Assembly: GCF_001904615.1 (NCBI RefSeq)
Contig: NZ_MRBY01000037.1
Coordinates: forward strand, 1 to 42,685
Length of the DNA stretch: 42,685 nucleotides
Source: [Limnothrix rosea] IAM M-220
GTDB taxonomy: Bacteria; Cyanobacteriota; Cyanobacteriia; Cyanobacteriales; MRBY01
Direction: 5' to 3'
In this document: positions 32,904 through 42,631 of the stretch, in pieces
Layout: every line of letters begins with the position of its first letter
How positions within the stretch are numbered: position 1 is the stretch's first letter
The notes under the pieces: model-generated
The model's database searches: none
What the model saw: the letters and a program-made list of their open reading frames with translations, nothing else
What the model was told of the DNA's origin: nothing
Made by a program: the position numbers and the translations under genes

Positions 32904-32947
32904 ATCCCCCTAAATCCCTCTTTGGAAGGGGGACTTGAGTTTTTCAG
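32904..32947 (+). repeat. Palindromic intergenic repeat, copy 2, possible terminator of ychF
   Basis: ATCCCCCTAAATCCCTCTTT, then GGAAGGGGGACTTGAG and TTTTTCAG. CCCTCTT pairs with AAGGGGG around TGG. It starts 44 bases after the ychF stop. It is the inverted counterpart of 29516-29559. Confidence 0.75.
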
Positions 32948-33090
32948 TTATCCTGCAAGTATTTGAAATGACGATGAAACAGGCATCAAAGGCGATCGCC
33001 CATCTCCTATTTCGACTGCGCCCACTAAACGTAAAAGTTAGAATTGAACCAACGCTGTTCCAACTGTAATTGTCAGGATATTTTTTGACT

Positions 33091-33492
33091 ATGACTTCTG
33101 CCCAATCGACCGATAATATTCCAGCGAATCATCCCCAAGTTGTTGAGTTAAAACCCAGCTACAACATTCCCCTTGTCTTGATTGCGGCGGGAGGGGCGAT
33201 CGCCTTTTTACAGATTTGGGTGGGCGGTGTGATCGGGCTATTTGGCGTGTTTTTGTTGATTCAAACGTTGACATTACGATTGCAATTTACTGCCACTGAT
33301 CTTGATATCTATCGTTCAGGCAAGCTGATTCGACAGTTTCCCTATGCCGAGTGGCAGAACTGGCGTATCTTTTGGACAAGCGTTCCAATCCTGTTTTACT
33401 TTAAAGAAGTCAAAAGTATTCACTTTTTGCCCATTATTTTTGACCCGCGCACCTTACAAAGCGAACTAGAAAAACACTGCCGTCGCGACTAA
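33091..33492 (+). CDS. DUF3119 family membrane protein
   Basis: The protein of about 133 residues has two adjacent hydrophobic segments (IPLVLIAAGGAIAFLQIWVG, VIGLFGVFLLIQTLTLRL) and a C-terminal PH-like stretch (FPYAEWQNWRIFWTSVPILF, LPIIFDPRTLQSELEKH). This fits DUF3119, found in cyanobacteria and plastids, of unknown function. The frame opens at a TTG (33070), but the ATG at 33091 is the better start. It lies 48 bases before the DUF3086 gene, with plsY after that. Three genes in this order suggest an envelope or lipid role by association only. Confidence 0.85.
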   Translation: MTSAQSTDNIPANHPQVVELKPSYNIPLVLIAAGGAIAFLQIWVGGVIGLFGVFLLIQTLTLRLQFTATDLDIYRSGKLIRQFPYAEWQNWRIFWTSVPILFYFKEVKSIHFLPIIFDPRTLQSELEKHCRRD

Positions 33493-33540
33493 ATGTGACT
33501 GCAATCAACTATTAATTTATGTGCGCCTAGGATTTTCACT

Positions 33541-34689
33541 ATGAGTTCAGATCCCCAAGACCGACCCAAGCTAGATCTCAAGCCTGCTCCTCCTCAACCC
33601 CTTGATATTCCTGCAATTGATCAAACTGAGGCGGCAAAAGATTCTACACCAGCAGAGGCGATCGCCGACAGCGTTACGCCAGAAGAACCGACATTAACCC
33701 CAGAATTTCAAGCTATCCAAGCAGACATCACCGTATTAGAACGCCAAAAAGCAGCTTTAGTTGAAGAAATTGCAGCCCTAAAAAAAGAAAAAAATAGTCT
33801 TTTTAATGAACAGACTGGCGGCCTAGAAACCCAAGTACAACAGTTTATGGCCAAGAGTCTGCAAACCCTCGAAGCAAAACAGACAGCACTACAAAAATCC
33901 GTTGACCAGCTCGAACGACGGCGCGATCGCATCCGCGAAGAAATGCGCACTACCTTTGCCGGCGCTTCCCAAGACATTGCCGTACGCGTTCAGGGTTTTC
34001 GGGACTATCTCATGGGTAGCCTTCAAGATTTGGTCATGGCAGCGGAACAGCTCGATTTCCCCAGCTACGACGACAATTGGAGCCAAGCGGCGACACCTGT
34101 GCCCCCATCAGAACCCATAAAGCAAAAACTAGAGCCACCCCAGTTTGCTAAGAAAAATTTTGCCGCACGGGTGCAACATATTGAGGCAACCCTCAAGCAA
34201 TATCAAATGTCACCTGATTATTATGGGCCGCCTTGGCAATTGCGTCGTACCTTTGAACCCATCCATTCAGACCGTGTGAAAAAATGGTTCTTTGAGCAGG
34301 GTGGCCGGGGCGCTGTGCGGAGCATGGGCAGCCGCTTGCAAAATATTTTGGTGGCCTCAGCAGGTTTGTCGGTGCTCTACAACATGTATGGCGATCGCCT
34401 GCGGGCTTTGATTTTGGCCAATACTCCCGAAAGATTAGGTGAATGGCGGCGGGGTTTACAGGATTGCCTTGGTATTTCCCGGAGCGATTTTGGCCCCAAT
34501 AGCGGTGTGATTTTGTTTGAAAATCCTGACGCGCTCGTTCAGAAAGCAGATCGTCTCGTAGAAGATGATAAACTACCGCTAATTATTATTGATGAGGCTG
34601 AGGACAATATCAGTCTGTCGTTATTGCAATACCAATTGTGGCTTGCCTTTGCGCCGGAACCCCAGTCTGATTCTTCCTACTTTTTCTAG
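33541..34689 (+). CDS. DUF3086 family protein
   Basis: The 382-residue protein has a proline/acid-rich start, a long coiled coil (about residues 58-135, QADITVLERQKAALVEEIAA, LEAKQTALQKSVDQLERRRD) and a conserved C-terminal domain of about 170 residues (YGPPWQLRRTFEPIHSDRVK to LLQYQLWLAFAPE). I recognise it as DUF3086, a cyanobacterial family without known function. It is soluble and lies between the DUF3119 gene and plsY, only 21 bases before the latter, so the three are likely co-transcribed. Confidence 0.85.
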   Translation: MSSDPQDRPKLDLKPAPPQPLDIPAIDQTEAAKDSTPAEAIADSVTPEEPTLTPEFQAIQADITVLERQKAALVEEIAALKKEKNSLFNEQTGGLETQVQQFMAKSLQTLEAKQTALQKSVDQLERRRDRIREEMRTTFAGASQDIAVRVQGFRDYLMGSLQDLVMAAEQLDFPSYDDNWSQAATPVPPSEPIKQKLEPPQFAKKNFAARVQHIEATLKQYQMSPDYYGPPWQLRRTFEPIHSDRVKKWFFEQGGRGAVRSMGSRLQNILVASAGLSVLYNMYGDRLRALILANTPERLGEWRRGLQDCLGISRSDFGPNSGVILFENPDALVQKADRLVEDDKLPLIIIDEAEDNISLSLLQYQLWLAFAPEPQSDSSYFF

Positions 34690-34710
34690 CATCACTGTCG
34701 GACCTTGGCT

Positions 34711-35364
34711 ATGTATATTCCCTTGGCGATCGCCGCAACTTTTCTCCTTATCGCATATTTATTTGGTTCCATTCCGACGGGCTACCTCGCGGGAAAGTGG
34801 TTGCAAGATATCGATATCCGCCACCATGGCTCTGGGTCTACCGGTGCAACAAATGTCCTCCGAACCCTTGGTAAAAAAGCAGCCATTACAGTGCTCTTCT
34901 GTGATGCCCTCAAGGGGATGATCGGCATTCTCCTCGTGACACTGCTCTTTGCCCATCCCGAATGGATTGCGATGCCCATAGAATTTAAAGACTGGATGAT
35001 TGTCGGCGCAGCTTTTGGCGCAGTCATTGGCCACAGTAAATCGCTCTTTTTAGGTTTCGAAGGTGGTAAATCCGTCGCCACCAGTATTGGTGTTTTATTG
35101 GTGATGACACCGATTGTTGCCCTTGGTACGCTAGCAACCTTTGGTCTGGTAATTACCCTAAGTCAAATCGTTTCCCTGAGTTCCATCAGTGGGGCGATCG
35201 CCGTCATGATTCTCATGATTGTCCTACAGAAACCTTTGCCCTACATTATTTTTGGTGTCCTAGCGAGCATGTATGTCATTGTGCGTCACCGTTCTAATAT
35301 CGAACGTATCTTTGCAGGCACAGAACCAAAATTAGGAAAAAAATTCAGTCAAGGTAATTCTTGA
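34711..35364 (+). CDS. plsY: Glycerol-3-phosphate acyltransferase PlsY
   Basis: PlsY transfers an acyl group from acyl-phosphate to glycerol-3-phosphate, the first step of phospholipid synthesis, in the inner membrane. The product of about 217 residues shows the three family motifs: GSIPTGYLAGKWLQ, the glycerol-phosphate loop GSGSTGATNVLRTLG, and GHSKSLFLGFEGGKSVATS with its conserved histidine. About five membrane segments are visible. The frame begins at a TTG, but the ATG at 34711 starts the first helix. Confidence 0.96.
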   Translation: MYIPLAIAATFLLIAYLFGSIPTGYLAGKWLQDIDIRHHGSGSTGATNVLRTLGKKAAITVLFCDALKGMIGILLVTLLFAHPEWIAMPIEFKDWMIVGAAFGAVIGHSKSLFLGFEGGKSVATSIGVLLVMTPIVALGTLATFGLVITLSQIVSLSSISGAIAVMILMIVLQKPLPYIIFGVLASMYVIVRHRSNIERIFAGTEPKLGKKFSQGNS

Positions 35365-35404
35365 AATTAGATTTTTATGGCAAATAATTTGTCTTCACAG
35401 TCCC

Positions 35405-35460
35405 CGAATCCCCTTTTCCCTAAGAATTGTAGATTGAGTCCTTAACCAAACCGACCTTAG
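35405..35460 (-). repeat. Solitary terminal module of the dispersed repeat
   Basis: CCCTAAGAATTGTAGATTGA and CCTTAACCAAACCGACCTTAG match the second module of copy A (209-265) at most positions and in the same orientation. It lies between plsY and the EAL gene. Its end (CTTAG at 35456-35460) contains the original stop codon of the disrupted EAL gene. Confidence 0.65.
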
Positions 35461-38453
35461 CCAGAAAAAAGCACTTCAATTTCGGGAGCCGGCAATGGCC
35501 GCGCAAATAAATAGCCCTGTCCAAAATCGCACTTTAAGTCAGATAGCAGATCCTGCTGTTCTCGGATTTCAACTCCCTCAGCAATAATTTTTTAACCCAA
35601 TTGTTGTCCTAAAGCCGCGACAGTTTTTACAATCTCGCAATTGGTATCCCCCGTTTGCATATGGCGAATAAAAGACTTATCGATTTTTAGATTATTGACC
35701 GGTAGACGGTGTAGATAGCTTAGAGAAGAATAACCAGTACCAAAATCATCAATACTAATTTGAATATTGCGGGCTTGCAGTTGGGTCAACAAACTAACCG
35801 TTTCTGCTAAATCTTTAATCAAAATCCCTTCTGTGACTTCCAAGGTAACAAAGCGACTATCCAGACCAACTTGCGCCAAAATATTATCTATTCGAGGGAT
35901 CAAATCTGCATTTAAAGTCGCCATCGATAAATTCACACTAATTTTACAGGCGGCAAACTGGGGAAATTGACTCTGCCATCTCCGCAGTTGGGTCGCCGCA
36001 GTCTCTAACACATACAAATCCAAGTCTGCAATTAAACCTGTTTCCTCTGCAATATAAATAAATTCATCAGGGGGAATTAGACCTTCTTCCGGGTGATTCC
36101 ATCGTACCAAGGCCTCAAAGCCGACGGGTTCGCCAGTGCTGAGGGTGACAATGGGCTGGTAGTAAACAACGAACTCTTTGCCGGCGATCGCCTGCCGTAG
36201 AGCATTACTAAGATTCAGACGACGTACCGCTTGGGTATGTAATGTTTCATTAAAAATTTCGTAGCAAGCCCGGCCCTTGGCCTTAGCCTGATACATCGCT
36301 AGATCTGCATCTCGCAAAATGTCAGCAGCTTCCTTATAGCTATGCTCAGCCAGCACAATACCAATGCTCGGCGACATAAAAATATCCCGTTGATTAAGCC
36401 TAAATGGTTGTTTAAATTGCTCTAAAATCTGTTCTGCCACTTCAACCGCAACACGAATATCACGCACATCATCAAGCAACAAAATAAACTCATCACCACC
36501 AATACGTACTGCAAGATCTGGTAGCTGAATAGCATTCTCCAAACGACGTGCCACTTCAATCAAAAGGCGATCGCCCGCCAAATGCCCCAAACTATCATTA
36601 ACAACCTTAAACTGATCTAAATCGAGAAATAACAACGCACATTGATAATCAGCCGATTTTTGTAAACGCGCCACCGTTGTATCTAACTGCTCCATCAGCA
36701 AATTACGGTTCGGTAAATTAGTGAGAGGATCATAAAGAGCATTATGGATAAGTTGACTTTCCATCTCTTTGCGCTCACTAATATCCTGAAAAACAGCAAC
36801 CACCTCTCGAACCTCCTGCTGTTCGCCATAGATCGGCGAAGCTTGCACCTCCAGTGAAACCACCCGACCATGACGATGCAACTCAATATCATCAGTGCGA
36901 ACAAACTCTCCCTTCAATGCCCGACTAATAGGAATCTCCTGGGACGAATAACGCCTTGTGGTTTGAGCCGAATAAATACCGTAGTCATCAAGCTGATGCC
37001 CCAGAACCTCAGCCTGAACAAACTCATCAGTCAGCAACTGATATCCCATTTGATTTAGGTAAGTCAATTCACCATTAGGATTATGAACCGCAACACCCAC
37101 AGGTAAAACATCCAGCAACTGATTAAGACGACTTTCATTTTCAGCGAGAACCTGATTAAGGGATCGCAACTGAGTAAAAGAAGCCTCTATTTGATCCGTC
37201 ATTTGATTAAATGACTTCGCCAACTCACGCACCTCTCGAACACGACTCAAGGACACAGTCTCACGTAAATTCCCCCGAGCAACCCCCTTAGCCGCCTCAT
37301 TAAGATGAGCAAGGGGACGGGCAACCAAACGCGCAGTTAAAATGCCCGAGTACATCGCGATAATTAGAGCAGCTAGGCACAATAAGATCGTTGTCCGAGT
37401 ATTCTCATTGATTTGAGCCATAAAATCCGACTCTGGAATTGCGACAATAATCAGCCATTCAATGCCCCAATCATCTCTATAGGGCAAGACATCAATAAAG
37501 TACTTTTCTCCAGCTAGCCGATAATTAAATTGCTCCGTCTTTTCAATAGCATGGAGACTACCAAAACTGCTTAAAAGATATTGCGTTATCTCTCGAATAA
37601 CAATATTTTCGCTCGCCGTAGATTGGATGCGTTGCGTTTGATTATTAGCATCGGTTAAAAAAGGTTGAGATAGAGTTGAACTGGCAACAAGATTGCCATT
37701 TTTTTCCATAATAAACGTTTGCCCCGACTGCCCGACCTCTAACCCACTGAGAAACTCACTTACCGCATTTAAAGAGAGATTATTACCTAGTACCCCTTGT
37801 AATTTTCCTCCAGCATTCCGTATGGGTACACTCGCCGGCAAATCAATTTGAGGGACAACTTGGAGGGCAAAAATATTGCCCCATGTATTTGTTTGGGCTT
37901 CGGTCGCGGCTAAGTACCAAGGACGTTCTCGAATATCGATAAAGTTTGGAATATGGCCTTGCAAGGCTGCTAGCTCACCTTGGTCATTGGCTTGGTAAAT
38001 TTCAGCAGGGGCTGTTGAAGATTCTCGTTTGACAAAAATGAAATCGCCATTATTTGCAATTCGTTGGGCTGCAATAAATCGCCCTTGTTCGTCACCGTAG
38101 TAAATAACGCCTTTTGATTCAAAAAGCTGGAGTTGTTGCCAAAAATATTCTCCTAAATCTGACAAATCATCTGTTGTGAGGAGACCAGATTGGATGTTGC
38201 TTTTATTAATTTCGTTAACGAGATGGGATGTTTCTAGATAGGAGTCTAAATGTTGTTGGATTCTTGCGGCAACTTCTGCTTGGAGCTGACGAGAAAGTTC
38301 GACTACAGCCTGTTGCCCATTGCGAAAAGATAGGAGCCCGGTAAGACCAACGATGGTCACAATTTGCATTACAAATGGCGTAACCAGAACAATGTTGAGG
38401 GGGACTTTTTGGAATATGCGTCTGATTTTATCGGCTATATTCCTTTGAGTCAT
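35457..38453 (-). pseudogene. dCache-HAMP-PAS-GGDEF-EAL protein with an in-frame stop in the EAL domain
   Basis: The open frame codes for 953 residues ending at 35592. The order is: membrane segment (about 18-42), periplasmic dCache sensor (45-340), membrane segment (352-376), HAMP (377-430), PAS (about 440-560), GGDEF (intact RIGGDEF, 650-656) and EAL (EALVRW at 780, DDFGTGYSS, NLKIDKSFI). It stops TAA after VAALGQQLG, where EAL proteins continue L-K-x-I-A-E-G-V-E. Reading on in the same frame gives KIIAEGVEIREQQDLLSD, then KCDFGQGYLFARPLP and a stop at 35457. One base change, TTA (Leu) to TAA, therefore cuts off 44 residues, including the essential glutamate of AEGVE. The cyclase half may still work; the phosphodiesterase half probably does not. 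Confidence 0.85.
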
Positions 38454-38646
38454 ACTGGATTTGGAAAATGAGTATTGTTGCTATTACACCACAAGTGACT
38501 AGAAGATTCATGCTAAAGATCACTAAAATTTAGTGTTTTCGATCCTATGGGTAACAACCACCACCCCTAATATTCATCGAAGGTATTTTGTTGACTTAAA
38601 AACAGTGGGTATTTTAGCTATTGCTCAGTGACTCAAGCATTAGTCT

Positions 38647-39477
38647 TTAAGGGTTGCTACCTTGTAGGGCTTGCATCAAAGCTTGTTGGCTAGCGATGGC
38701 ATAGACTTGTTGAAGATAATTTTGAAAAGCTTGTGCTTCTTCATAGGGCAGGTTCAGTTGACCAAGGATCTCTAATGTGGTTTTGCCGTCGGTCGGTGGC
38801 GTTAAGACGACGAGACTAGGGTCAAGGGGTTGGTCATATTGCCAAAATTTTTCGAAATTGATGGATTGTTTCGCTGTGTTTTTTTGTTTTGTTTTGGTTG
38901 CAGGAGAGGTTTTTGATTTTTCTATGGTTGTTTTAATGGTGTCGTTTTGATTTAAACGAAATTCTTTTAGGGCATCTAATATCTGGTGGCGCGTGCGGCC
39001 ACGTAACTGAAAAATCACGAAGGGATCTTCACTAAAGCGATCGCCGAGCTGATAGTAAACGGCACCGATATGTTTGCAGGGATTAGCTTTGTCGGGGCAA
39101 CTGCATTTCGATTTCACATCACCTAAGGTAAAAGGAAAAAGGTTTAAACCGTTTTGGGTAAAAACTTGCTCGATCGCCGCAGGCATTTCCCCCGCTAGTA
39201 GTTGTGCGGAAAAAATTGCTTTTTGCCCTAAGGATTCGATGACATATTTCCAATCTTCGTCATTGAAGGTCGCAAGGGTTAGGGATACGCGGTAGGGATC
39301 TGGTTCACTGCCCTGAACGGCGGCGATCGCCTTAGAACCCACAAAATCAATACTGAGGACATTTCCTTCCTTAGCATAGATACGGGCTCGCTCCAATCTT
39401 TTTTTGAAACGATAAGAATCCAGTAGTTCTAACCAACGTTGTACCCACCACTGGGTTTGGGGAAAAGAATCAGCCAT
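38647..39477 (-). CDS. SWIM zinc-finger protein
   Basis: The 276-residue protein has a SWIM motif C-x-C-x6-C-x-H (CSCPDKANPCKHIGAVYY, about residues 123-140). SWIM domains bind zinc and often accompany SNF2-type helicases or act in nucleic-acid or protein contacts. The rest (RARIYAKEGNVLSIDFVGSK, FVIFQLRGRTRHQILDALKE) matches the layout of stand-alone cyanobacterial SWIM proteins usually encoded near a helicase. No helicase is in the window. A lysine/threonine-rich linker (about 185-200) divides it. Its function is unassigned. Confidence 0.85.
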   Translation of the reverse strand: MADSFPQTQWWVQRWLELLDSYRFKKRLERARIYAKEGNVLSIDFVGSKAIAAVQGSEPDPYRVSLTLATFNDEDWKYVIESLGQKAIFSAQLLAGEMPAAIEQVFTQNGLNLFPFTLGDVKSKCSCPDKANPCKHIGAVYYQLGDRFSEDPFVIFQLRGRTRHQILDALKEFRLNQNDTIKTTIEKSKTSPATKTKQKNTAKQSINFEKFWQYDQPLDPSLVVLTPPTDGKTTLEILGQLNLPYEEAQAFQNYLQQVYAIASQQALMQALQGSNP

Positions 39478-39511
39478 GAAAAAAGTTTAATGATGGGACT
39501 TGCAAAAGAAA

Positions 39512-40357
39512 TTAATTAGTAGGCGATACATCTGCATCAGTCGCATTGTCGCTAAAACGACGTGACTTATAGAAAGTTTCAAGACTATCTGGATCGCCAA
39601 CAAACCGCCAATGCCAAGGTTCATAGGCAATTCCTTGGGGATTACCGCGAGGAAACGATAGCTCAAAACTAAACCGCGCAGCATTGGACTCTAGCCAGCG
39701 AAAAGCCGCGGTATTTTCAAAACTTTCACTCAAATTTGTGCCCGGCACATTCGCGTCACCAATATCAACAGCATAGCCCGTATGGTGTTCGCTATGGCGG
39801 GGGGGAGCACTCACTTCGGCACGCTGGGAAATATCCTGTGCCCGTTGTTCTCGCACTGTGAAAAAGAGATATTTTTGTTCTTCAATGGAACGAAAGCCCG
39901 AAATCAAACTGAGACTAATACCATCTCGACGAGCAGCTGCCGCCATTTGCCGATATTTTTCTGCTGCGGCTGGACGTAACTTTAGCGTGCCACTGGGATA
40001 AACAAATTCGAGTTCCCAGCTTGGTGCTTCATCATAGGCAAAATGACCGAGTAATTGATCCGACTCAGGTTCCGGCGTTGCTCCCGCTTCTGGGTCTGTT
40101 GTCCCGGCTGTCGATACCTCCGTCTCTGTAGAGGTGGTGTCACTCATCTCCGTTGGCATAGATCCTACCAATACCAGCTGCCACAGGGCGATCGCCCCAA
40201 GGGTAAGAAGTCCGACAGCCAACCCTCCAAAAAGCAAAAAAGACGGAATGCCGCTACGACGTTTTTCATTCGATAATGGCGCGACCGATTCATCCCGCAT
40301 CACCTCTGGGATATCTATTTCCTCTAATACTGAAAGATCATCAAGTTCTTCAGACAC
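39512..40357 (-). CDS. Membrane-anchored M15B (VanY-type) D-Ala-D-Ala carboxypeptidase
   Basis: The 281-residue protein has an acidic cytoplasmic start, one membrane segment (about 38-64) and a Thr/Glu-rich linker, then a peptidase M15B domain. The zinc and catalytic motifs are visible: SGFRSIEEQKYLF, S-x-H-x-x-G-x-A-x-D in SEHHTGYAVDIGD, and EPWHWRFVG. VanY-type enzymes remove the terminal D-alanine from peptidoglycan stems in the periplasm, and with the anchor facing outward this fits wall trimming. It is transcribed toward the SWIM gene across a 34-base gap, so it may share its transcript. Confidence 0.92.
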   Translation of the reverse strand: MSEELDDLSVLEEIDIPEVMRDESVAPLSNEKRRSGIPSFLLFGGLAVGLLTLGAIALWQLVLVGSMPTEMSDTTSTETEVSTAGTTDPEAGATPEPESDQLLGHFAYDEAPSWELEFVYPSGTLKLRPAAAEKYRQMAAAARRDGISLSLISGFRSIEEQKYLFFTVREQRAQDISQRAEVSAPPRHSEHHTGYAVDIGDANVPGTNLSESFENTAAFRWLESNAARFSFELSFPRGNPQGIAYEPWHWRFVGDPDSLETFYKSRRFSDNATDADVSPTN

Positions 40358-40483
40358 GTTTATACCCAGGCTCTAGGTTTCATAAATTTCGTGGTTATAT
40401 ATTATGCTGCTTTACAGCGAAAAGGAACTCATCTCGCAACAAGGCGCTTCAATCATTACAGCCACCTCACATCTCAAAAGAAA

Positions 40484-41092
40484 TTAGCCCATATCATTTT
40501 CTATTTTTTTAAGCCGTTTTTTCCCTACCACAGCCAGACCACTAATTACCGGCAAAACCGCAGCAGGAGCTGGTACGGGCACGACAGCGAGTGATCCCGT
40601 GCCATAGCGCAAAACAACAGTTAAATGGTTGCCAACAGAAGATAACGCGACAGCCTCCGAAAATATCGCATCAATGATGAGTTGGCGATCGCCATTAATC
40701 AAAGCCGCCAGACTTAACCCAAAATCACGAACAAACAAAAACTCCCGATCAAAAGCACAACCTTCACCACTCATATCCCCATTGAGATTAATAATCCCAA
40801 ACGCCTCATAACAACCAAAACGACCAACAAAATTACCATCAATTTCTAAATCAAAAAATTCCCCCTGTTCATCAAGATCAAAGTCCACATCGAACCCCCC
40901 CGGAGTAAACCGATTATCACCAGACAAAAGCCTTAATAAACCATTTACACCAACAGCAAGATCCAAACTATGAAATCCAACAGCCAAACGCCAACCCCGA
41001 TCCAATACCATCGCCCCTGCAGAGCCAACAACCAAACTATTAACCATCAATGACCCAGCACAAACAAGAAAAATCCTTTGCCAATGATTCAT
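40484..41092 (-). CDS. Exported protein with PEP-CTERM-like sorting tail
   Basis: The 202-residue protein begins with a signal peptide (MNHWQRIFLVCAGSLMVNSL to VGSAGA). A middle region rich in beta-type repeats follows (DVDFDLDEQGEFFDLEIDGN, CYEAFGIINLNGDMSGEGC, with two cysteines that could pair). The tail VPVPAPAAVLPVISGLAVVG ends in KKRLKK, a short hydrophobic helix after a proline motif and before a basic end. This tripartite tail is that of PEP-CTERM-like (VP/PTPA variant) proteins processed by exosortase. No function can be assigned to the body. Confidence 0.75.
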   Translation of the reverse strand: MNHWQRIFLVCAGSLMVNSLVVGSAGAMVLDRGWRLAVGFHSLDLAVGVNGLLRLLSGDNRFTPGGFDVDFDLDEQGEFFDLEIDGNFVGRFGCYEAFGIINLNGDMSGEGCAFDREFLFVRDFGLSLAALINGDRQLIIDAIFSEAVALSSVGNHLTVVLRYGTGSLAVVPVPAPAAVLPVISGLAVVGKKRLKKIENDMG

Positions 41093-41296
41093 CTCCCAAC
41101 TCCAATCCCTACATAAAAATTACTATCACCCACCCCACCCTTGATGATGCTTTCATAATCCTCAACCTAACAACAATCAAGCCAACAAAATCACACCTAA
41201 ACCTTATCCACATGCGAAAGCAACTATATCCAAAAAACAATTAACTTACAGTAAAATCCCCACAACAAAAGCCCAAATAAATCTTATAAATCAGCG

Positions 41297-42535
41297 TTAT
41301 ACAGTACGAATCGGTAACATAACCACAAACTCCGCTCCAGCATCCGGAAAAGAGTTGCAAGAAAGCATGCCACCATGGCGTTGAATAATTCGATAAGTGA
41401 CAGATAGTCCGAGACCCGTACCACTACCGATTGGTTTTGTCGTAAAAAAAGGATCAAAAATATTTTCAAAGGCCTCAGGTAATACCCCCGTGCCATTATC
41501 AATAATCGATATTTTTAATTTTTCCTCTGATAAAACTGACGTTTGAACTGTTATTTTCCCCCGAAACTCTGACACTAGCCCTTGTTTCATCTCAATAGCA
41601 TCAATTGCATTAGAAAATAGATGCATTAACGCTTGATTTATATTGCGAAAATGACATTTGATTGCGGGCAACTCTTCGTATTGGCGCATAACATCAATAT
41701 TTTTTTCTTGTAGTTGATGTTCCAGAAGACTCAATGTATTATCGAGGCATTTATTTAAATCAACCGATTTAATATCCGCTTCATCCAACCCAGAAAAACT
41801 TTTTAATGAAGCAACAATATTACTAATTCGTTGTGTGCCCGTTTTCATTGATGCCAAAATATTAGGAAGATCTTGTTTTAAATATTCAAGATCAATCTCA
41901 CCAAGCAATTCTTCAATATGCGGTGGTAATTTATCGTATTCTCCACAAAACAATTCAATTACTTCTAGTATTTCTTGAAAATATTCCTGTAGATACTGAA
42001 TATTGCCATAGATAAAGTTGGCTGGATTATTGATTTCATGGGCAATCCCAGCAACAATACGACTCAAACTAGACATTTTTTGAGTTTGAATAAGTTGCGC
42101 TTGGGTTTCTTTTAAAATTTTGTTAGTAACTTGAAGTTGATTGTATAGTTGTTTTTGCCGTAGACCGGCATGAATCCGTGCCAATAGCTGACTTTTTTCC
42201 ACGGGTTTATTTAGAAAATCATCAGCACCAGCCTCTAGGCCAAAAACTTGGTCATCAACAGAGTTTTTCCCGGTCAGCAGAATAAAAATGGTGCTGGCTA
42301 ATTTAGGGTTAGATTTGATTTCTTTGCAAACATCGATGCCTGAAATACCCGGCATTACCCAATCGCACAATACAAGATCGGGTCTCTCCTCATAAATAAT
42401 GTCTAAAGCTCTTGTACCGTTATCTGCAAAGTAGAAGGTAAAGTTTTGATCTTTGAGTAGTTTTTTGAGAATAATCGCCTGGGTTGAGTCGTCTTCAACC
42501 ACTAGAATCGAGGCAAAACGGTTTTCATTGACCAT
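41297..42535 (-). CDS. Receiver-histidine kinase hybrid
   Basis: The 412-residue soluble protein has an N-terminal receiver domain (EDD at 14-16, phospho-acceptor D58 in [11 protein letters not shown]110). A coiled-coil linker (about 125-155) and a histidine kinase core follow: H166 in [15 protein letters not shown]-box [14 protein letters not shown]1 IIDNGTGV and G2 [12 protein letters not shown]. The order receiver-then-kinase is common in cyanobacterial response networks. All catalytic residues are intact. There is no sensor or membrane domain, so its signal probably comes by phosphotransfer from another kinase. No cognate regulator is in the window. Confidence 0.94.
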   Translation of the reverse strand: MVNENRFASILVVEDDSTQAIILKKLLKDQNFTFYFADNGTRALDIIYEERPDLVLCDWVMPGISGIDVCKEIKSNPKLASTIFILLTGKNSVDDQVFGLEAGADDFLNKPVEKSQLLARIHAGLRQKQLYNQLQVTNKILKETQAQLIQTQKMSSLSRIVAGIAHEINNPANFIYGNIQYLQEYFQEILEVIELFCGEYDKLPPHIEELLGEIDLEYLKQDLPNILASMKTGTQRISNIVASLKSFSGLDEADIKSVDLNKCLDNTLSLLEHQLQEKNIDVMRQYEELPAIKCHFRNINQALMHLFSNAIDAIEMKQGLVSEFRGKITVQTSVLSEEKLKISIIDNGTGVLPEAFENIFDPFFTTKPIGSGTGLGLSVTYRIIQRHGGMLSCNSFPDAGAEFVVMLPIRTV

Positions 42536-42631
42536 CGGTTCGGTATCAAGTGCAGGGTCTATAGTAAAAAACCATGTTGGTAAATTACGGCAACCTTGGC
42601 ATTTCTGATTTGGATACGAAATTAATTAATT

